Below are positions 21,545 to 33,700 of a stretch of 64,000 bases of DNA, piece after piece. Below the pieces are notes generated by a model. It searched no databases. It was not told where the DNA came from and saw nothing but the letters and a program-made list of their open reading frames with translations. The translations under genes and the position numbers were made by a program. Each line of letters begins with the position of its first letter. The stretch's first letter is position 1. Source of the DNA: Polytrichum commune (Eukaryota > Streptophyta > Polytrichopsida > Polytrichales > Polytrichaceae); the NCBI GenBank assembly GCA_950295325.1, contig OX485803.1:48127554-48191553 (forward strand), written 5' to 3'.

Positions 21545-24340
21545 ATTGTTGAAAGTTACAACAATCCTCATATTCGTATTCACGGAGAGCATTCGAGACA
21601 TATATCAAGATCGGATGTAGATATTTTATTTTATTCCTCCATCCTATAGACATATTATATTGCATGGAAAATATTACATTACATATTACAACTTTAATGA
21701 CATACAATCAACGTTAATGGCTACAAAAACAGGAGCAGATGTTTTGCGCAAAAAAACAGAGTCCTACAAATCTATTTCACATAGATTTTTCCGATATCAA
21801 AGAATGTTAGAAATTTAGCTTATAGTAAGCTTTTAAAAAATCAATGATTAGATTAATATCAATAATGGGATTGAAAAATAGATCACTAGTGATGTGGTCA
21901 TTTTTTTATCAACCTTATGATCTCACCAATAAAGACCCCGAAAAAAATGCCTTTTGTATTATCTATAGAAACAAAGTGGATGAGAGAATTCGCACTTTGA
22001 ATACCCTTGATTCTGCATAAAAACTAGATTCTACATTCAAGACAAACCAATATGGTTTGCCATTTTATGCAACAATGTGCATAAATGCTAGAAGTTTGGG
22101 GATGCTCATATTTTTTATGTTATGTTCATTGGATTTTAAAAATGGCCAAGAAAACATGTATGACCGAACTTGATGCCTTAAAATACGTTATTGTTGAAAA
22201 TTTATGGTGTTGGGAAATCAATAAAACATGTAAAGTACAAACAAAAATTTAAAAGGTTTGAATTGAGAACCTTTTAACAAAAGTTCATGATAAAAAAATG
22301 GATTTATACAAATACATGTTAATTATGAATTAATTGTGTGAATTATTGGAGTGTATCACAGAGGAGACATTCAACATAAAAGATGAGGAATTTAAAATCA
22401 CACATGTTGATGAATGTGATGTATTGAATTACGTGGCTACTGGATGGGCAGGGTGTAGGGTTTACCCTAAATTATTTACACTAAAGCTTGTGTTTAAAGG
22501 TTAAAGAAAAGAGCCAAATTCTCGTTGGTAAGTACTCTCTTACGCATGCTTGTTTATTGAAACCTATTAAATACATGAGCTTGAAGTTCAAGATATTGAA
22601 TGTTTTTAATGAGCTTCCAATGTTTAAATTTTTTTTTCATGTGAAGTAACTACAACAAATTCCCTATCATTTTTTACAAGCTCTCAGTCAAAATCATAAG
22701 CTACCTCCATGGATTAGTTAATGAAGTGTAACTTTTGTTCATTGGTATTTATAACATGTAGATGAAAATGGGAGTAGCTCGCATTTTCGCAGAGGAACGT
22801 TAGTCAATCATTATTGGCAGGTTAACTCATTGAGAAAATTAGGAAAATATTCGACATGTGGCCGAGACAAGCACTATATTGCAAGATTACAAAGGGCGAC
22901 TCAAATTGTTGAAGATCACCGAAATGATTGAGAAGGACATCTACAAATAATTGATCCACATAGTATCGAATTTTTGGATCGAGGTCATACAAACCCAAAT
23001 ACTAGGTATGCATTAAACCTTATATTTGAATGTTGTGAGTGCAATGACCGAGTGCACATATGTAAGTATATATGTTGGTTGTACAAGTGTTATTAGATCG
23101 GAAGTAAAATATTTGAAGATATAGCTATCATTGAACAAATTTTTACATGTTGTACATGAAATTTTTGAGGTTGAAGCTTCAATTCAAGCGGGAAGGTCAG
23201 CAAAGAATGACACACTATTTGATGACGAAGAGATCCATCCAGCAAGTATGTCATAAACTCAACTCATATACAAACTTGTCATTATCCGGAATTGGAAAAC
23301 CATTAGCTACATATAATGAGAATTTATATGTGGTTAACATGACTAGGAGAGTTTATGTTGTTGTTTAAAGAGATATGTGGTAGTATTTTGATATATAAGT
23401 ATAAAATGGGTTGATATCTAGATATAGACATTACATAATTTATCAAATTACCTTATGATTTGAGTTATTGATCATGAAATCGTTTGTTTTGCAGAGGCGA
23501 TTATGGATGTTGAAGGTAAAGATGACATTATATCTAATGACACAAATGTTAGTATGCTTCCATTATCTATGGAAGATGAACCCATGAAATATTTGGGCAC
23601 CCAAGTTAGTCAAAGGACTAATATTAGTGTTGATTTCATAAATGACAGGATTCAAGCCATTATGAGTGATTTTTTCATGCGAGATAAAATCAATTTACTA
23701 AATCAACTGCAACTTGATGCCTTAGACAAAGCGGTGAAGGTGTTCAGGAGAACCACAAAATCAATATTTAATCCTAGGATTATATCCAAAGCAATTGGTC
23801 TACCTCGTGCACGAACTAATATTTCTTCTATCCAAGGTCATGTGAATAGGACAAGATTCGGTCACGGGAGACTTTGGAGGGGAGAGGACACAGTGGTCAC
23901 CATGAAAGGTAATATGACCAAACCTTCTACTATAACCAAGGCAAGTACAAAAGTATTGTCAAGACCAAAAAATACAAGGGGAAAAAACCAACAAGAAAAT
24001 GTTGCCCGAAAATAAAAGCGAGTAGAATTTCCAAAGGTTTTTGAATAAAAATGCCATGTATGTGGAGACTATAATATCATCTTATCTAGTTATGATTCCA
24101 CCTTATGTAGGAATTGTGCTTCACATGTGACTAGAGACGAGTTGGAATTTGGAACAATTGGCATTGATGGTTCATTGGTTGGAAAGATGATGGAGATTTT
24201 CAATGACGACACAAACAAATGGTATATTGGTAGGCTATCATGTTACAACCATTGCAAGGAGGGAGACTATCCACAATCATATAGCACAAAATTACAACAT
24301 AGTGGGAATTTCATTAGAGGCACTACATTTTCCAAATGAA
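21545..24340 (+). pseudogene. MULE-type transposase with SWIM-like zinc finger, decayed
   Basis: A broken coding region read from pieces in several frames. Near 21555: NNPHIRIHGEH. 21660-21820: KTGADVLRKKTESYKSISHR. 21930-22140: QPYDLTNKDPEKNAFCIIYR followed, after one stop, by LDSTFKTNQYGLPFYATMCI and MLIFFMLCS. The latter resembles the first DDE strand of ZSWIM-type Mutator transposases (an Asp-Ser/Ala-Thr then K-T-N-x-Y-G). 22758-23085 is one long frame with a single stop, NHYWQVNSLRKLGKYSTCGR … QIIDPHSIEFLDRGH, ending in CECNDRVHICKYI, which fits the SWIM pattern CxCx(6)CxH except that the final His is Tyr. 23503-24015 is an open 170-codon frame of unknown function, and 24050-24339 carries two CxxC pairs (CHVCG … CRNC) followed by LVGKMMEIFNDDTNKWYIGR, which recalls a Tudor-like fold. 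The family call rests on motifs only. Confidence 0.45.
23503..24015 (+). CDS. 170-codon open frame, part of the SWIM-type element, unknown function
   Basis: The longest uninterrupted frame in the AT-rich island. It starts MDVEGKDDIISNDTNVSML and contains a helical stretch (FINDRIQAIMSDFFMRDKIN, then LLNQLQLDALDKAVKVFRRT) and a basic C-terminal tail rich in Lys, Thr and Ser. An intron-like tract (23369-23502, with a TTTGCAG acceptor just before the ATG region) may join it to the upstream SWIM part. Position just after the SWIM motif suggests it is the C-terminal region of the same transposase. I do not recognise the domain. The alternative is a captured host gene fragment. Confidence 0.4.
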   Translation: MDVEGKDDIISNDTNVSMLPLSMEDEPMKYLGTQVSQRTNISVDFINDRIQAIMSDFFMRDKINLLNQLQLDALDKAVKVFRRTTKSIFNPRIISKAIGLPRARTNISSIQGHVNRTRFGHGRLWRGEDTVVTMKGNMTKPSTITKASTKVLSRPKNTRGKNQQENVARK

Positions 24341-24960
24341 AATATTCGATTTGCTTGATAATAGGCATAAAATATAGATTATGTAATGTAGGTGACACTT
24401 AGTATGATACAATTATTTACTAATGTATGTGGATCTTTTGTGGTCCCTCTTCTAATTTGGACATGTATATTTGAGTGGTATATGTGCAAGTCTTGAAATT
24501 AGGTATGGACACCAATAAGTGTTGAGATATAATGAGATTACACTATGTACTTCAATTTAAAACCTAATTATATTTACAAACATTTAGCACGATTGGGAGG
24601 GCTTACTTGATCATGTAATTAAAGAGACGAGGAATCGCCATTTACATATATTATCACGTTTGTATTTGAAGTCTGATTTTGAAATCTTGAAATGATAATG
24701 TTCACGATAAATAAGTAGAGGAAACCATTAGGGTAGATGTGCCTAATTAAATTTGTGATCTTAAAAAAACACCAATATTTGAATGAAGTATGGTTGGAGT
24801 TTGGGTGTCAATCTAATAACAAACACCAAAATGGCATGTTTTGAAAAGATAGAGGACAACGTGCTCAAAACTTATTAACCATGATAAATAGAACAAGCAA
24901 CATAATCAAGGATGCATGTATGATCTTTGTTTTAACTTAGAGAATCTTCATTTTGATATG
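24341..24960. other. AT-rich tract downstream of the SWIM-type element
   Basis: No gene or clear repeat. Base composition is as in 18925-21540. Weak similarity to the dispersed repeat family R41 begins at about 24950. Confidence 0.35.
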
Positions 24961-24964
24961 AATA

Positions 24965-25100
24965 GAATATTCATACGAGCTCCTCAAAATATGAGGAAAG
25001 TGGCTATGGACACAAATTGGATTTGCTAACCATCTTGCACTAATTGTATGTTTGGCATCCTAGTATCCTAGTACAAGAAGTGGGTGCACAAAGAAAATGT
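24965..25100. repeat. R41 dispersed repeat, inverted fragment
   Basis: CATACGAGCTCCTCAAAAT, GTGGCTATGGACAC, TTTGCTAACCATCTTGCACT and AAGAAGTGGGTGCA are the complement of the start of the copy at 41583-41950. Confidence 0.7.
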
Positions 25101-25182
25101 TTGTTTAAGACCCGGTTACCTTACAATGTTGGACGAAGTTGGAAGTGCTCACATTGCTTTCAAGTTGTAAACCCATGTGTGA

Positions 25183-25229
25183 GTAGATAGATAGATAGAT
25201 AGAAAAGATAGATAGATAGATAGATAGAA
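25183..25229. repeat. GATA microsatellite
   Basis: Two blocks of tandem GATA units separated by GAAAA. Confidence 0.9.
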
Positions 25230-25299
25230 ACTCCGGTCCCTTTTTAGCAAGGGGATGTGTGAGTACATAAAGCATTGACCTGGCCTTAGTCATTCTTTG

Positions 25300-25545
25300 C
25301 CACTCAACAAGTAAGCCTAGCCAACTAGATATTTAGTAACTAGGCCTTGCCACCTAGTAAGTAAGCCTACCTAGCTACCTAGCCCGCCTAGCCCCGACAA
25401 GACCCTAAAGTCGGCCTCCCTGGCAAAAGACATGAGGCATGCGGTCCCACCCCGCCTTGGTGGCGAGCACCACCCCCCACCTAGGATCATTGAGGCCCTT
25501 GGATGGGCCTTGGTGGATCAACAACCCGGATGGACCATGCCTTCG
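25300..25545. repeat. Repeat arm, inverted match to 16000-16260
   Basis: Contains CCACCCCGCCTTGGTGG and TGGATGGGCCTTGGTGGATC, the complement of 16008-16120. Together with 25560-25730 it may form the right end of one larger repeat. Confidence 0.6.
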
Positions 25546-25559
25546 ACCACACAAGCACA

Positions 25560-25730
25560 AGGCTCATTCACAATGCCTAAGTGACGCAGGATGAACATGC
25601 ATTTGTAGGGACAATCTACAAATATCTCAAAAAGTGATACAAAGTGCTCGTTGATAATTAACAGTTATTTTCAAAAACATTAGCATTTTATATAGATTAA
25701 TTTAGGAATAACATGTTATTTTGTAGGGTG
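25560..25730. repeat. Dispersed repeat, inverted match to 9500-9685
   Basis: AACATGCATTTGTAGGGACA and CTCAAAAAGTGATAC are the complement of sequence at 9600-9660. It is followed by paired CTACAAAACACC/GGTGTCTCAAAACACC words to 25800. Confidence 0.65.
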
Positions 25731-25974
25731 TCTCAAAACACCTTGATATCTCACCTTGTTTAGATATACTTCAGGGTGCTTTAATACACCCTACAAAACA
25801 CCTTGACTTCTTGATTAAATATACATACAAGATTGATTTTCTCTTCACACACACATACATACACCAGTTCTCATGCACATGCAAAATATTGTAGACTTGG
25901 TAAGTGATAACCAAGTGATGTATATGTTGACTTGCACTAAGGTAGATGGGTCACACATGGCACCTATTTCCAAG

Positions 25975-26430
25975 TAGCCCACTTCTCGTAGGACATGAAT
26001 CGCGCAATTAGTATGAGATGATTAGCGAATCCACATTGACGCCGTAGCCATTGTCCTCATGAATTTTGGGGCTCATATGAATATGTTATTCATTGACAAA
26101 GTGAAGATTCTCATGTTCATTAAATGGTCATATAGGTCCCCCCCCCTCCTCCAATTATGTTCATTATTGAACCTATAATGATTATCATAATTTGAGCATG
26201 CACTCCAATTTTTTTTGAACACGTGTCTTTTTGGTATCCGTTCTTGGAGCCACATTGAACCACATTCACTCAAATATAGGTGTCTAATTAAGATAAAAAA
26301 CCAAACTAGTCACATCTACCTTATTTGTAGTGCTTCAAAATCACCCAACCACACTAATAATGGAAAGTCTTTAGTGGTGTCTACCTACTCAAATCAACTC
26401 ACAAAACTTGAAACAATTATTTTGTGATTT
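25975..26430. repeat. R41 dispersed repeat copy
   Basis: Starts CCCACTTCTCGTAGGA like 41590, and shares GCTCATATGAATATGTT, TTAAATGGTCATATAGG and ACACGTGTCTTTTTGG with copies at 32690-32960 and 41583-41950. The open frames on it are chance frames. Confidence 0.7.
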
Positions 26431-27500
26431 TTTTGAGAAACTTTGCAATTTGAGGCAGTGGTGCCACAACTATGCACCCTCCACATGGATTTACACCCAC
26501 CGCCACATGTCCAACTAAAAATTCCAATCGTAGACATTTAGGATATGATGTGTTTGAGTGTGATGCAAAATTTCAGATCAATTGGGAATCATTTGCACAT
26601 AGGGATCAACAAAAAAACATGGTTTGGATATGTTATGATAACACACTCCCATATTTGAATTAATCCAAAATTAACTAACTTCGTTGAATCTAAATTATCC
26701 ACTTGGCAAAACATAGCAGACCTGAACATGAACAGAGGAATAGTGGAAACAATCAAGAAACCATCCAAACTAATGTCAAAGGGGTCAAAGCGAACTACTC
26801 ACAACCAGAATATGGTTGCATAGGACATTCGGGGTTAAGTGGCTTGTTTTCTTAATTAGACCCCTATATTTAATTGGTACGTGGTTCGGTGAGGATCAAA
26901 GAGAAAACATCATCAAGACACATGTTTAAAAGAGATTGGACTACGTCTTCAGACAATGATATCTACTCTACACTCAATAGGAAACGCGATTGGAAGGACC
27001 TATGTATCCGGTCAAGAAATCAACAAACATACACTTCCGATAACCATAACTAAATCAGGGGAGATCCGATTTCCGATCCAATACTTGCATATGTTTTTCA
27101 TCATGAATTTGCTGATGCAACACGAGTTTTGTTGTGTAAATCCAATCGGTCGAAGTTGGAGATCACGAAAAATGAACCAAATAACACCCACATACGTTAC
27201 ATTGATTTGCCATGTTGTTGCTCGAAGTTCATGCATTTCACACTTGTGCTCACATGGACCTCGGTCAGCCTCCTCCTTCGTGCCTTGTTTTGCATTCTTC
27301 CTAACTTAACGTAGTGCCCATCCCACTAAACACCGGGCAGATAACCACGGAGTGTGGATAAGTTTGGGACTACATCCTCGAGGCATATCCTTCCTTGCAT
27401 TTGTCATCCAGCACTTCTAATGAGTCAAGTGGCTGTGGTCGTTTGACTTTCTTTCTTTCAGTCTTTCTTTCTTTGTCCATAATCAGAACATTATGTACTC
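26431..27500. other. Unrecognised stretch
   Basis: The segment at 26880-26970 (ACACATGTTTAAAAGAGAT…CTACGT) matches 43880-43970, so at least part is dispersed repeat. A 117-codon frame at 26956-27309 has no recognisable domain and a mirror frame of equal look. I do not call a gene. Confidence 0.4.
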
Positions 27501-27639
27501 CTAGTGGCGACAAAAAGGATGTGTTGGTCCTACCAAAATCTAACATGGACTAGGCTTCAATGGACATTCTTGTTGGTTTGCTCACTTCACCGATTGGTTC
27601 TTGAAAGATGTCACCCGTTATTAACCCATGCACACCCTA

Positions 27640-28035
27640 AACTCCGTAATATCAACCTCCATAATGTCATTCACTCTCTAATGTCCCGAAACCCTAGGGA
27701 ACGGATGTTCGTAGCTCAAATCTCACTCCTTATTGTCACCTATTTTTTCTTTCTTATATCACGAATTTTGTCATTAATGCAAATCACCAAAGAAGTCAAC
27801 CCACATCCTTGTATTGTGTGTCGATATGTGGAGTGTCACCTTCTTATTCTTATTCTTATTCTTCTTCTGCCACTTGTTGAATGTTGGTGTATGTTGCACT
27901 TTGTGTTATTCCATAGTGTCACATGCTACACTAATTCACTAGTATCACTCATCCATGTTGACACTACAAAACTCCGTAATATCACGTGCACTTTGGTTGT
28001 CACAAGTGTGATACTACGGAATTTAGAGTGTAACC
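27640..28035. repeat. Repeat with a hairpin end around ACTCCGTAATATCAC
   Basis: AACTCCGTAATATCA occurs at about 27640 and again at 27970, where it pairs with GTGATACTACGGAATTT (28007-28023) to make a hairpin of about 70 bases. This may be the terminal repeat of a small DNA element. A 187-codon frame across it (27504-28067) is compositionally unlike a protein gene and not called. Confidence 0.4.
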
Positions 28036-28081
28036 CGTTTTGGGGGAAGATTTCAGACCTTTTATAGCCCATTAGCTAGTT

Positions 28082-28305
28082 GGGCTAGCCCATCTTTTTC
28101 AAGCCTCGATCTAGGCATAACTAGGCTAGCCCATATTTTTTAGGCCTCGATCTAGCCATAGTTAGGCTAGCCCATAGTTTTTAGGCCTCGACCTAGCCAT
28201 AGATGGGCTAGGCTATATTTTTTGGGCCTTGATCTAGCCATAGTTGGGCTAGCCCATGTTTTTCAAGCCCTCGATCTAGCCATATAGTTGGGCTAGCTAA
28301 CCTTA
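28082..28305. repeat. Tandem array, about 42-bp unit, five copies
   Basis: Each unit carries GGGCTAGCCCAT (or a one-base variant), then TTTTTTAGGCCTCGATCTAG and CCATAGTT. The core GGGCTAGCCC is a perfect palindrome. Units differ by a few substitutions and one to three inserted bases. Confidence 0.9.
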
Positions 28306-28729
28306 AAAGCTAGCTCAACTAGCTCATACGTTGAATTCAAGGAGGCGTCATTTCATCAAGCACCTCATGGTGTGTTGGATCGCGTAAACCCAATTGGATC
28401 CTCTTCTGTGCAGATGAAGAAGTTGGTCCTGGCTCAGTTGAATTACTGAGCTTAAAGCTCTCCCCCACCAAACGCTAACTTATCCCAGCTTGCTACTAAA
28501 ATCCTGCTAAAATGTGGTTTCGGAGGAGGCCATCTTCATAATGGCTAGTGGTATTTGTAGCATATATGAAGCACAAGAAAAACTCTGCAGCAAAGAGAAC
28601 CACTTTGGTGGTGGAGGGAGCGATAAAAAAACTAGGAGACTAGTTTAGCAATAACCAGGAGAGGTTTGGAAGGTGGCGAGAAGATGGCAATGTAAGGGGT
28701 GACGTGGCAATTCCTCAGCTTAAACGATC

Positions 28730-29420
28730 CACAAGTAGGGATACAAATAAAATTAAAACCAACCATTAAGTACCGGGGCCACAAAATAGCCCGAACCGAA
28801 CCGCAACGTGGGTGAACTATTAGGTCATCCCACACTAATCTATCGACATTTCGCATTCCTTTGAGTATTTATTAGCACGGTATCACAATACTCTAATTAT
28901 TGTACTACCATGGTTGCTATATGGATGAATGAACAAAGCTATAAGTGTTTGTGACATGGTTTTGACTAGTGTTGTGTGGATATCATTGTGTTTCATGTAC
29001 AAGTGGGTAAGGGTATTGAATGAAAATTTTAAAATGAAGCCCAACCATTCATGATATCAAGAATGTTTACAAAATGTCCTATGATCTATAGGTGATAACA
29101 TAGAGCTTTGCAATGGTATATGTGCATATATCAAGGGCTAGGGGATTTGTGGTGTCTACATAACCTCGTCCATTAGGAAGGTGAAAATGCAACGAGTTGT
29201 TTTATAATATTCTAAATGATCATTTTAAGAGCATCTGACTCTGAAAATAGCATGAAAGACCATGTTTTAGTATGGTGAACTCCAATTAGTATGAATCAGC
29301 CCTCAACCTTGTAGTGAACTTCTTTTTAGTAGAGCTCCTTCATCCACAATGAACAAGTTTACACAGATCCCATGAATCCGTAGCCCCATAAGTAGGTACA
29401 TGTTCGCCATCAACAACTCG
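28730..29420. repeat. Long dispersed repeat, related to 42300-42560 and 45440-45720
   Basis: 28730-28930 resembles 45480-45640 (CATTTCGCATT, TGGTTGCTATA). 29160-29400 resembles 42340-42550 (GAAAATGCAACGAGTTG, TTTTATAATAT, GAATCAGCCCTC). No coding potential. The preceding part (28306-28730) shows nothing recognisable. Confidence 0.5.
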
Positions 29421-29705
29421 AGTCATGTGATCAAGGTCCTTTTCAACATGCACAAGAACTCAAAGTTGGTGGTTGAAACAAAGGCATGCCATCAAAATAG
29501 AAAGGTGTAGTTTCTGCATTGAATAAAACCGTTACAGCAATAGCAAGGAGGCCCAACGACCCGTGATCTGACCATAACTATTTGGCAGAATACTACACTG
29601 TTTTGTCAAAAATGACACTCTCAGTAAATAAAATAAAATAAAATATTAAAAAGAAAGCAACACGTAACTCCAAATGGTAACCCACAATGATTAGGCAACA
29701 CAATG

Positions 29706-29938
29706 TACATTGATTATCCCAATTAGTGTGTTTTACTATTCAGAGTTACACAATGTAATAACATCTTACTCAAAGTTCAATTTATATGAACAAAAATTCA
29801 ATAGGTTGTTCGGACATTATAATAGAACATAAATGACTTTTCTTGGTAAAATGTTACATGAATCTCATTAAATAAATAGTTCATAGCACTGTGTAACTCC
29901 AAATAGTAACACACTACTTGGGATAAGTTAATCAGTGT
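29706..29938. mobile_element. Family 4 MITE copy
   Basis: Left end CATTGATTATCCCAATTAGT after TA. Right end carries ACTGTGTAACTCCAAATAGT and TTGGGATAAGTTAATCAGTG. Same family as 43101-43313. It lies about 0.9 kb downstream of the RCC1 stop codon. Confidence 0.7.
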
Positions 29939-29939
29939 G

Positions 29940-30794
29940 GCACACACCTCATCGGGTGTCTGGTGGAAAACCCTAAACTCCCCATCATGTTTTGATGGAC
30001 AAAGGTTATCTGCGCACTGCACAGCTATGGATTCAGATAAGGAACATTTAATAGCAGACTGTAGAGACCGACTTCTCAGTACTCTTTCTCTGACACGCCA
30101 AAATGGAAAATGAGGACAACTGCAAGGTAAAAAGACATGTATGAAGCTGTGTTTACAATCACATTTTTTAAAGAAGTGATTTGAACAAAAGAGTAGGGAA
30201 AAAAAGAGGCATTTGCTCAACACCTCCACAGTATATCATATATCGCCCATAATTACAAAAAGGGGTTCGTGTCTGTTGTATATCTACTCTCTTTGCCATT
30301 ATAGACTAAGTGCTACCTATCCGTAAGCCTCATTTGTGCATGAAGAAACTCAGAGTCCACCTAGGTCCTATTCTCATTGGAGTGTACAAGGCCACCTCAT
30401 TTCAAATATATATAGCTTCTTGTAAGGTTTTTATAGCTGGAAAACCTCCAAAAGCACGACCCATTGGACATTATATTTTACAAGGCAGGTACCCCTATTG
30501 TAGAGCTGCAATGAAACATTTGCACTATGTCACACAGCAATTTTCAAAGTGATCACAAACGTCACCCGATTGAGACTCTCTTCTGATATACAGATCTTGG
30601 ACCCAAAACTGGCATCTCCCTTGAGCTTGGTATCTTGTGGGTCTACGGCACACATTGGAATACCCAAGCTGCAGTCACATTTTGTTGTTCATGGTGGTAG
30701 CTGAATTGTAGGCTTGGCATTACCGTCAAGTCAAACTGATGATATCATCAACAAACAACAAAACGCACAAAACGCACAAACTCTTTCCATGGAC
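29940..30794 (-). other. Probable 3' UTR and downstream flank of the RCC1 gene
   Basis: This stretch is free of recognised repeats and lies just downstream of the RCC1 stop codon at 30795. A minus frame at 29798-30229 (143 codons) runs half into a MITE and has no recognisable domain, so I treat it as UTR or chance. No confident poly(A) signal chosen. Confidence 0.4.
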
Positions 30795-33700
30795 CTACAT
30801 ATCATCTTTCCATGTTGCAATTGCGAGCGTGTGGCGTCCCCCACAGGCTACAGATGTTGCACACCATCGTCCAGACTTCTCCATAGTGCCATCCTCGTCT
30901 TCGTTACTGAAGCTCAAATTAGTGACCTTTTCCTTTGGAGGTGGCAGATACACTGGAACTTCCAAAGGGTGGCCTGTCGTGAACGCTTTTCCAAATCCAA
31001 GACGGCCGTGATCACCTCGCCCATACTGCAGACAGACAAACAGACACAGATAATTTGAAAAACATGGAGGATCTAGTAATGACGTCATGACACACCAAGA
31101 ATCGAGCTGGCAAGATTGAAGAATATAACTACCAAAGAAACACCTGTCAAGGGTAATCCTACTGCAAACTCCACAAGTGGGAACTTCCAACCAAAACTGT
31201 GGTAAGGTGAAGATGCTCACAGAAAATATGCGACCGTCGTTCGTTAAGGCGACAGAGTGTGTTCCACCACATGCTACCTGTCAGAAAACAGGACATCAAA
31301 CAGTGTTATAATTTTGAGAGCTTAGCCTAGTTAAGAGCAGAGTTTGTTCTCATGAAACATAAGGTGTAGTTGGTTTTTTCTACAATTCAGATCCAGCATC
31401 CAAACATGTCAGCGTGAAAGTGTTTAGAACATACCTGGACAATGAATTCACTTTCTAGTGTATGAACCTTCTGTGGAATCATCTTACTGCTTTTATCATC
31501 ACCAAATCCAAGTCTCCCATGCTCTCCTCTGCCCCATCCATATACCTGCTCCCATCATTTCGCTACAATTAACTTGGTGCTTTTGTAGAGGACCAGGCTG
31601 AAAATAGAGGGCAGACAAATAGCCAAAAAGAAGGGTTCCCAACAAGATTTATAAACCTCAATCTTCTCGGTCATATTTGAGAATTGATCTGTGAAGCAAA
31701 TAGGTAATGTGTCCGAGGCTCTTCAATCTTACACCTATATATACTTTCTCATTCTGAGAAAACATAGGATATTGTGGGCTACGAAGTAAGATGTTTTTAC
31801 CTCGCCATCCGCAGTCAGAGCAACAGAGTGCCACCCTCCTGCCGCAATATCCACCTGTTCCCCATGCATGACAAACACACCATTTTTAAGTCTGCTCAAC
31901 CTCAAGTCCACCAACTACACTAAACATCTGATTTAGTGTCACCCACACGATTCCTCATCAACCCACATTAATTGTCTTGCAATCACTGGGTGGCAACTCT
32001 AGACGTGTCACATGACATTTGGTGTGACCTTACTAGCACTTGAATTTTGGTACACTCGACTGCTAAGGTCCACCAATCGTAATGAGAGTATCCGGGTGAA
32101 CCGAAAATTTTCAACCACCCATGTGCGAACCTAGGGGATTGCCCTTTGTCAGGGGGGATTAGGTGCAGGACAGCTTTTCTGCACCCGTTCAAGGTGCTCC
32201 CACCTTTGAGAAAAGAGGCAAAGGTAATCTTCAAGGTCCCTCTAATTCTCACGAGGTTTATTTTGGAATCACATCCAAATAGCCAAAGACTCACCAGATC
32301 AAGACCACGAAGGTTCTTCACCGCAACTGGTGTGGATCGTGGCTGTGTGTCACCAGTTCCCAGCTGCCCATACTCATTGTTCCCCCAGGCCCATACGTTC
32401 CCGGACTCACTCAGAGCCAGATTGTGGAAAGCCCCAACAGCTATCGTTTTGATGTTCACTAAGCCTTTCACTTGTGTTGGGACGGAGATCTGTTTGCTGT
32501 GTGAAACAATCATGCACACATCCCACAAAATGATGAGGTCCTTACTCTCAACTGCGCCCTTGTTCCTAGAAACAATAAGGAAGATGTGCCTAATTCAGAT
32601 ACTTTTCTCTCTGCAACCACTTCTAGTAAGATATGAAACACGCAATAAGTGCAAGATAATTAACAAATACAAATTGTTTTGGGAGCCATTCGCCTTATAA
32701 TTGTTTTCGGAGCTCGTAAGAATATCTTATTCATTGTCAAATTGAAGGTTCTTGTGCTCATTAAATGGTCATATAGGTCCTCCCAATTGTGTTCACTCTT
32801 GAGCCTGGAATAGATAGCATATTTCAAGCATGTGGTCCAATCACTATTAAATACATGTCTTTGTGGTGTCTGTTATTGGGTCCACACGTAACACCACACT
32901 ACTTAAATGTAGGTGTCCAAATTATTGCTACGTTGGAATTAGGCACGTCCACCTCACTGAACTGCTTTCCACTAAGTGATGGAACATTTTCAGGGGTTAA
33001 TAATGTGAACACTACTGAAGCAAAGAGAATAAACAAAGACGTGCAATTTTATAATCAATCAGTTTACAGCAACATACATGTCACCAGGAGGCCACGGTTG
33101 GCCCCAAGTCCACACATCGCCATCTTCTGTCAACACCACTGAGTGTGTTCCTCCAGCTGCGACCTGCGCAATTCGCACATTATTATCGTGAGATCAATTG
33201 GCGAGGAGTTCCTATGATATATTGTTAATATTTGATCGTGACAACATCATGGAAGCTCATAGATTGTGTAAAATAATAGTAATTCCAAAGGCACCCTCTA
33301 ATTTGACAGAAAGATGTGAGGTTAGCTATGGAGATTGTTTGTGGTCAATGACGAAATAGGCACAAAGCAGAGATTGGACTGCCATTTATTTATACCTGGC
33401 GAACACGCAGACGAGGGCAACATCGTTGTGGGATGGAGATGTCACGGTGTAACAGCTTGCCTTCCATGTGACGCCCTAATTCCTCCGCACACTGCCCGTA
33501 CTCATTCCCACCTGCACAAGCTCATCAACCAACCAACCCATGAATACATTAATAGGAAAGTAATGGCAATGTTTTCTTTGTTGCAAGTGAGCCCAGGAAA
33601 TTACAAACTGAAATCCTCCACGTACGCAAGTTGAAAAAAAGGTGGGTTCTGTTTCCCCCTTCAAATGCAAACCGACAAATCATCCTAAAATGACTAATAT

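Noticed and set aside
27504..28067. 187-codon frame on plus as a gene
   Set aside because: Composition is repeat-like, it spans the ACTCCGTAATATCAC repeat and hairpin, and no domain is visible.
29798..30229. 143-codon minus frame downstream of the RCC1 gene
   Set aside because: Its second half is a family 4 MITE, so the frame is a by-product.
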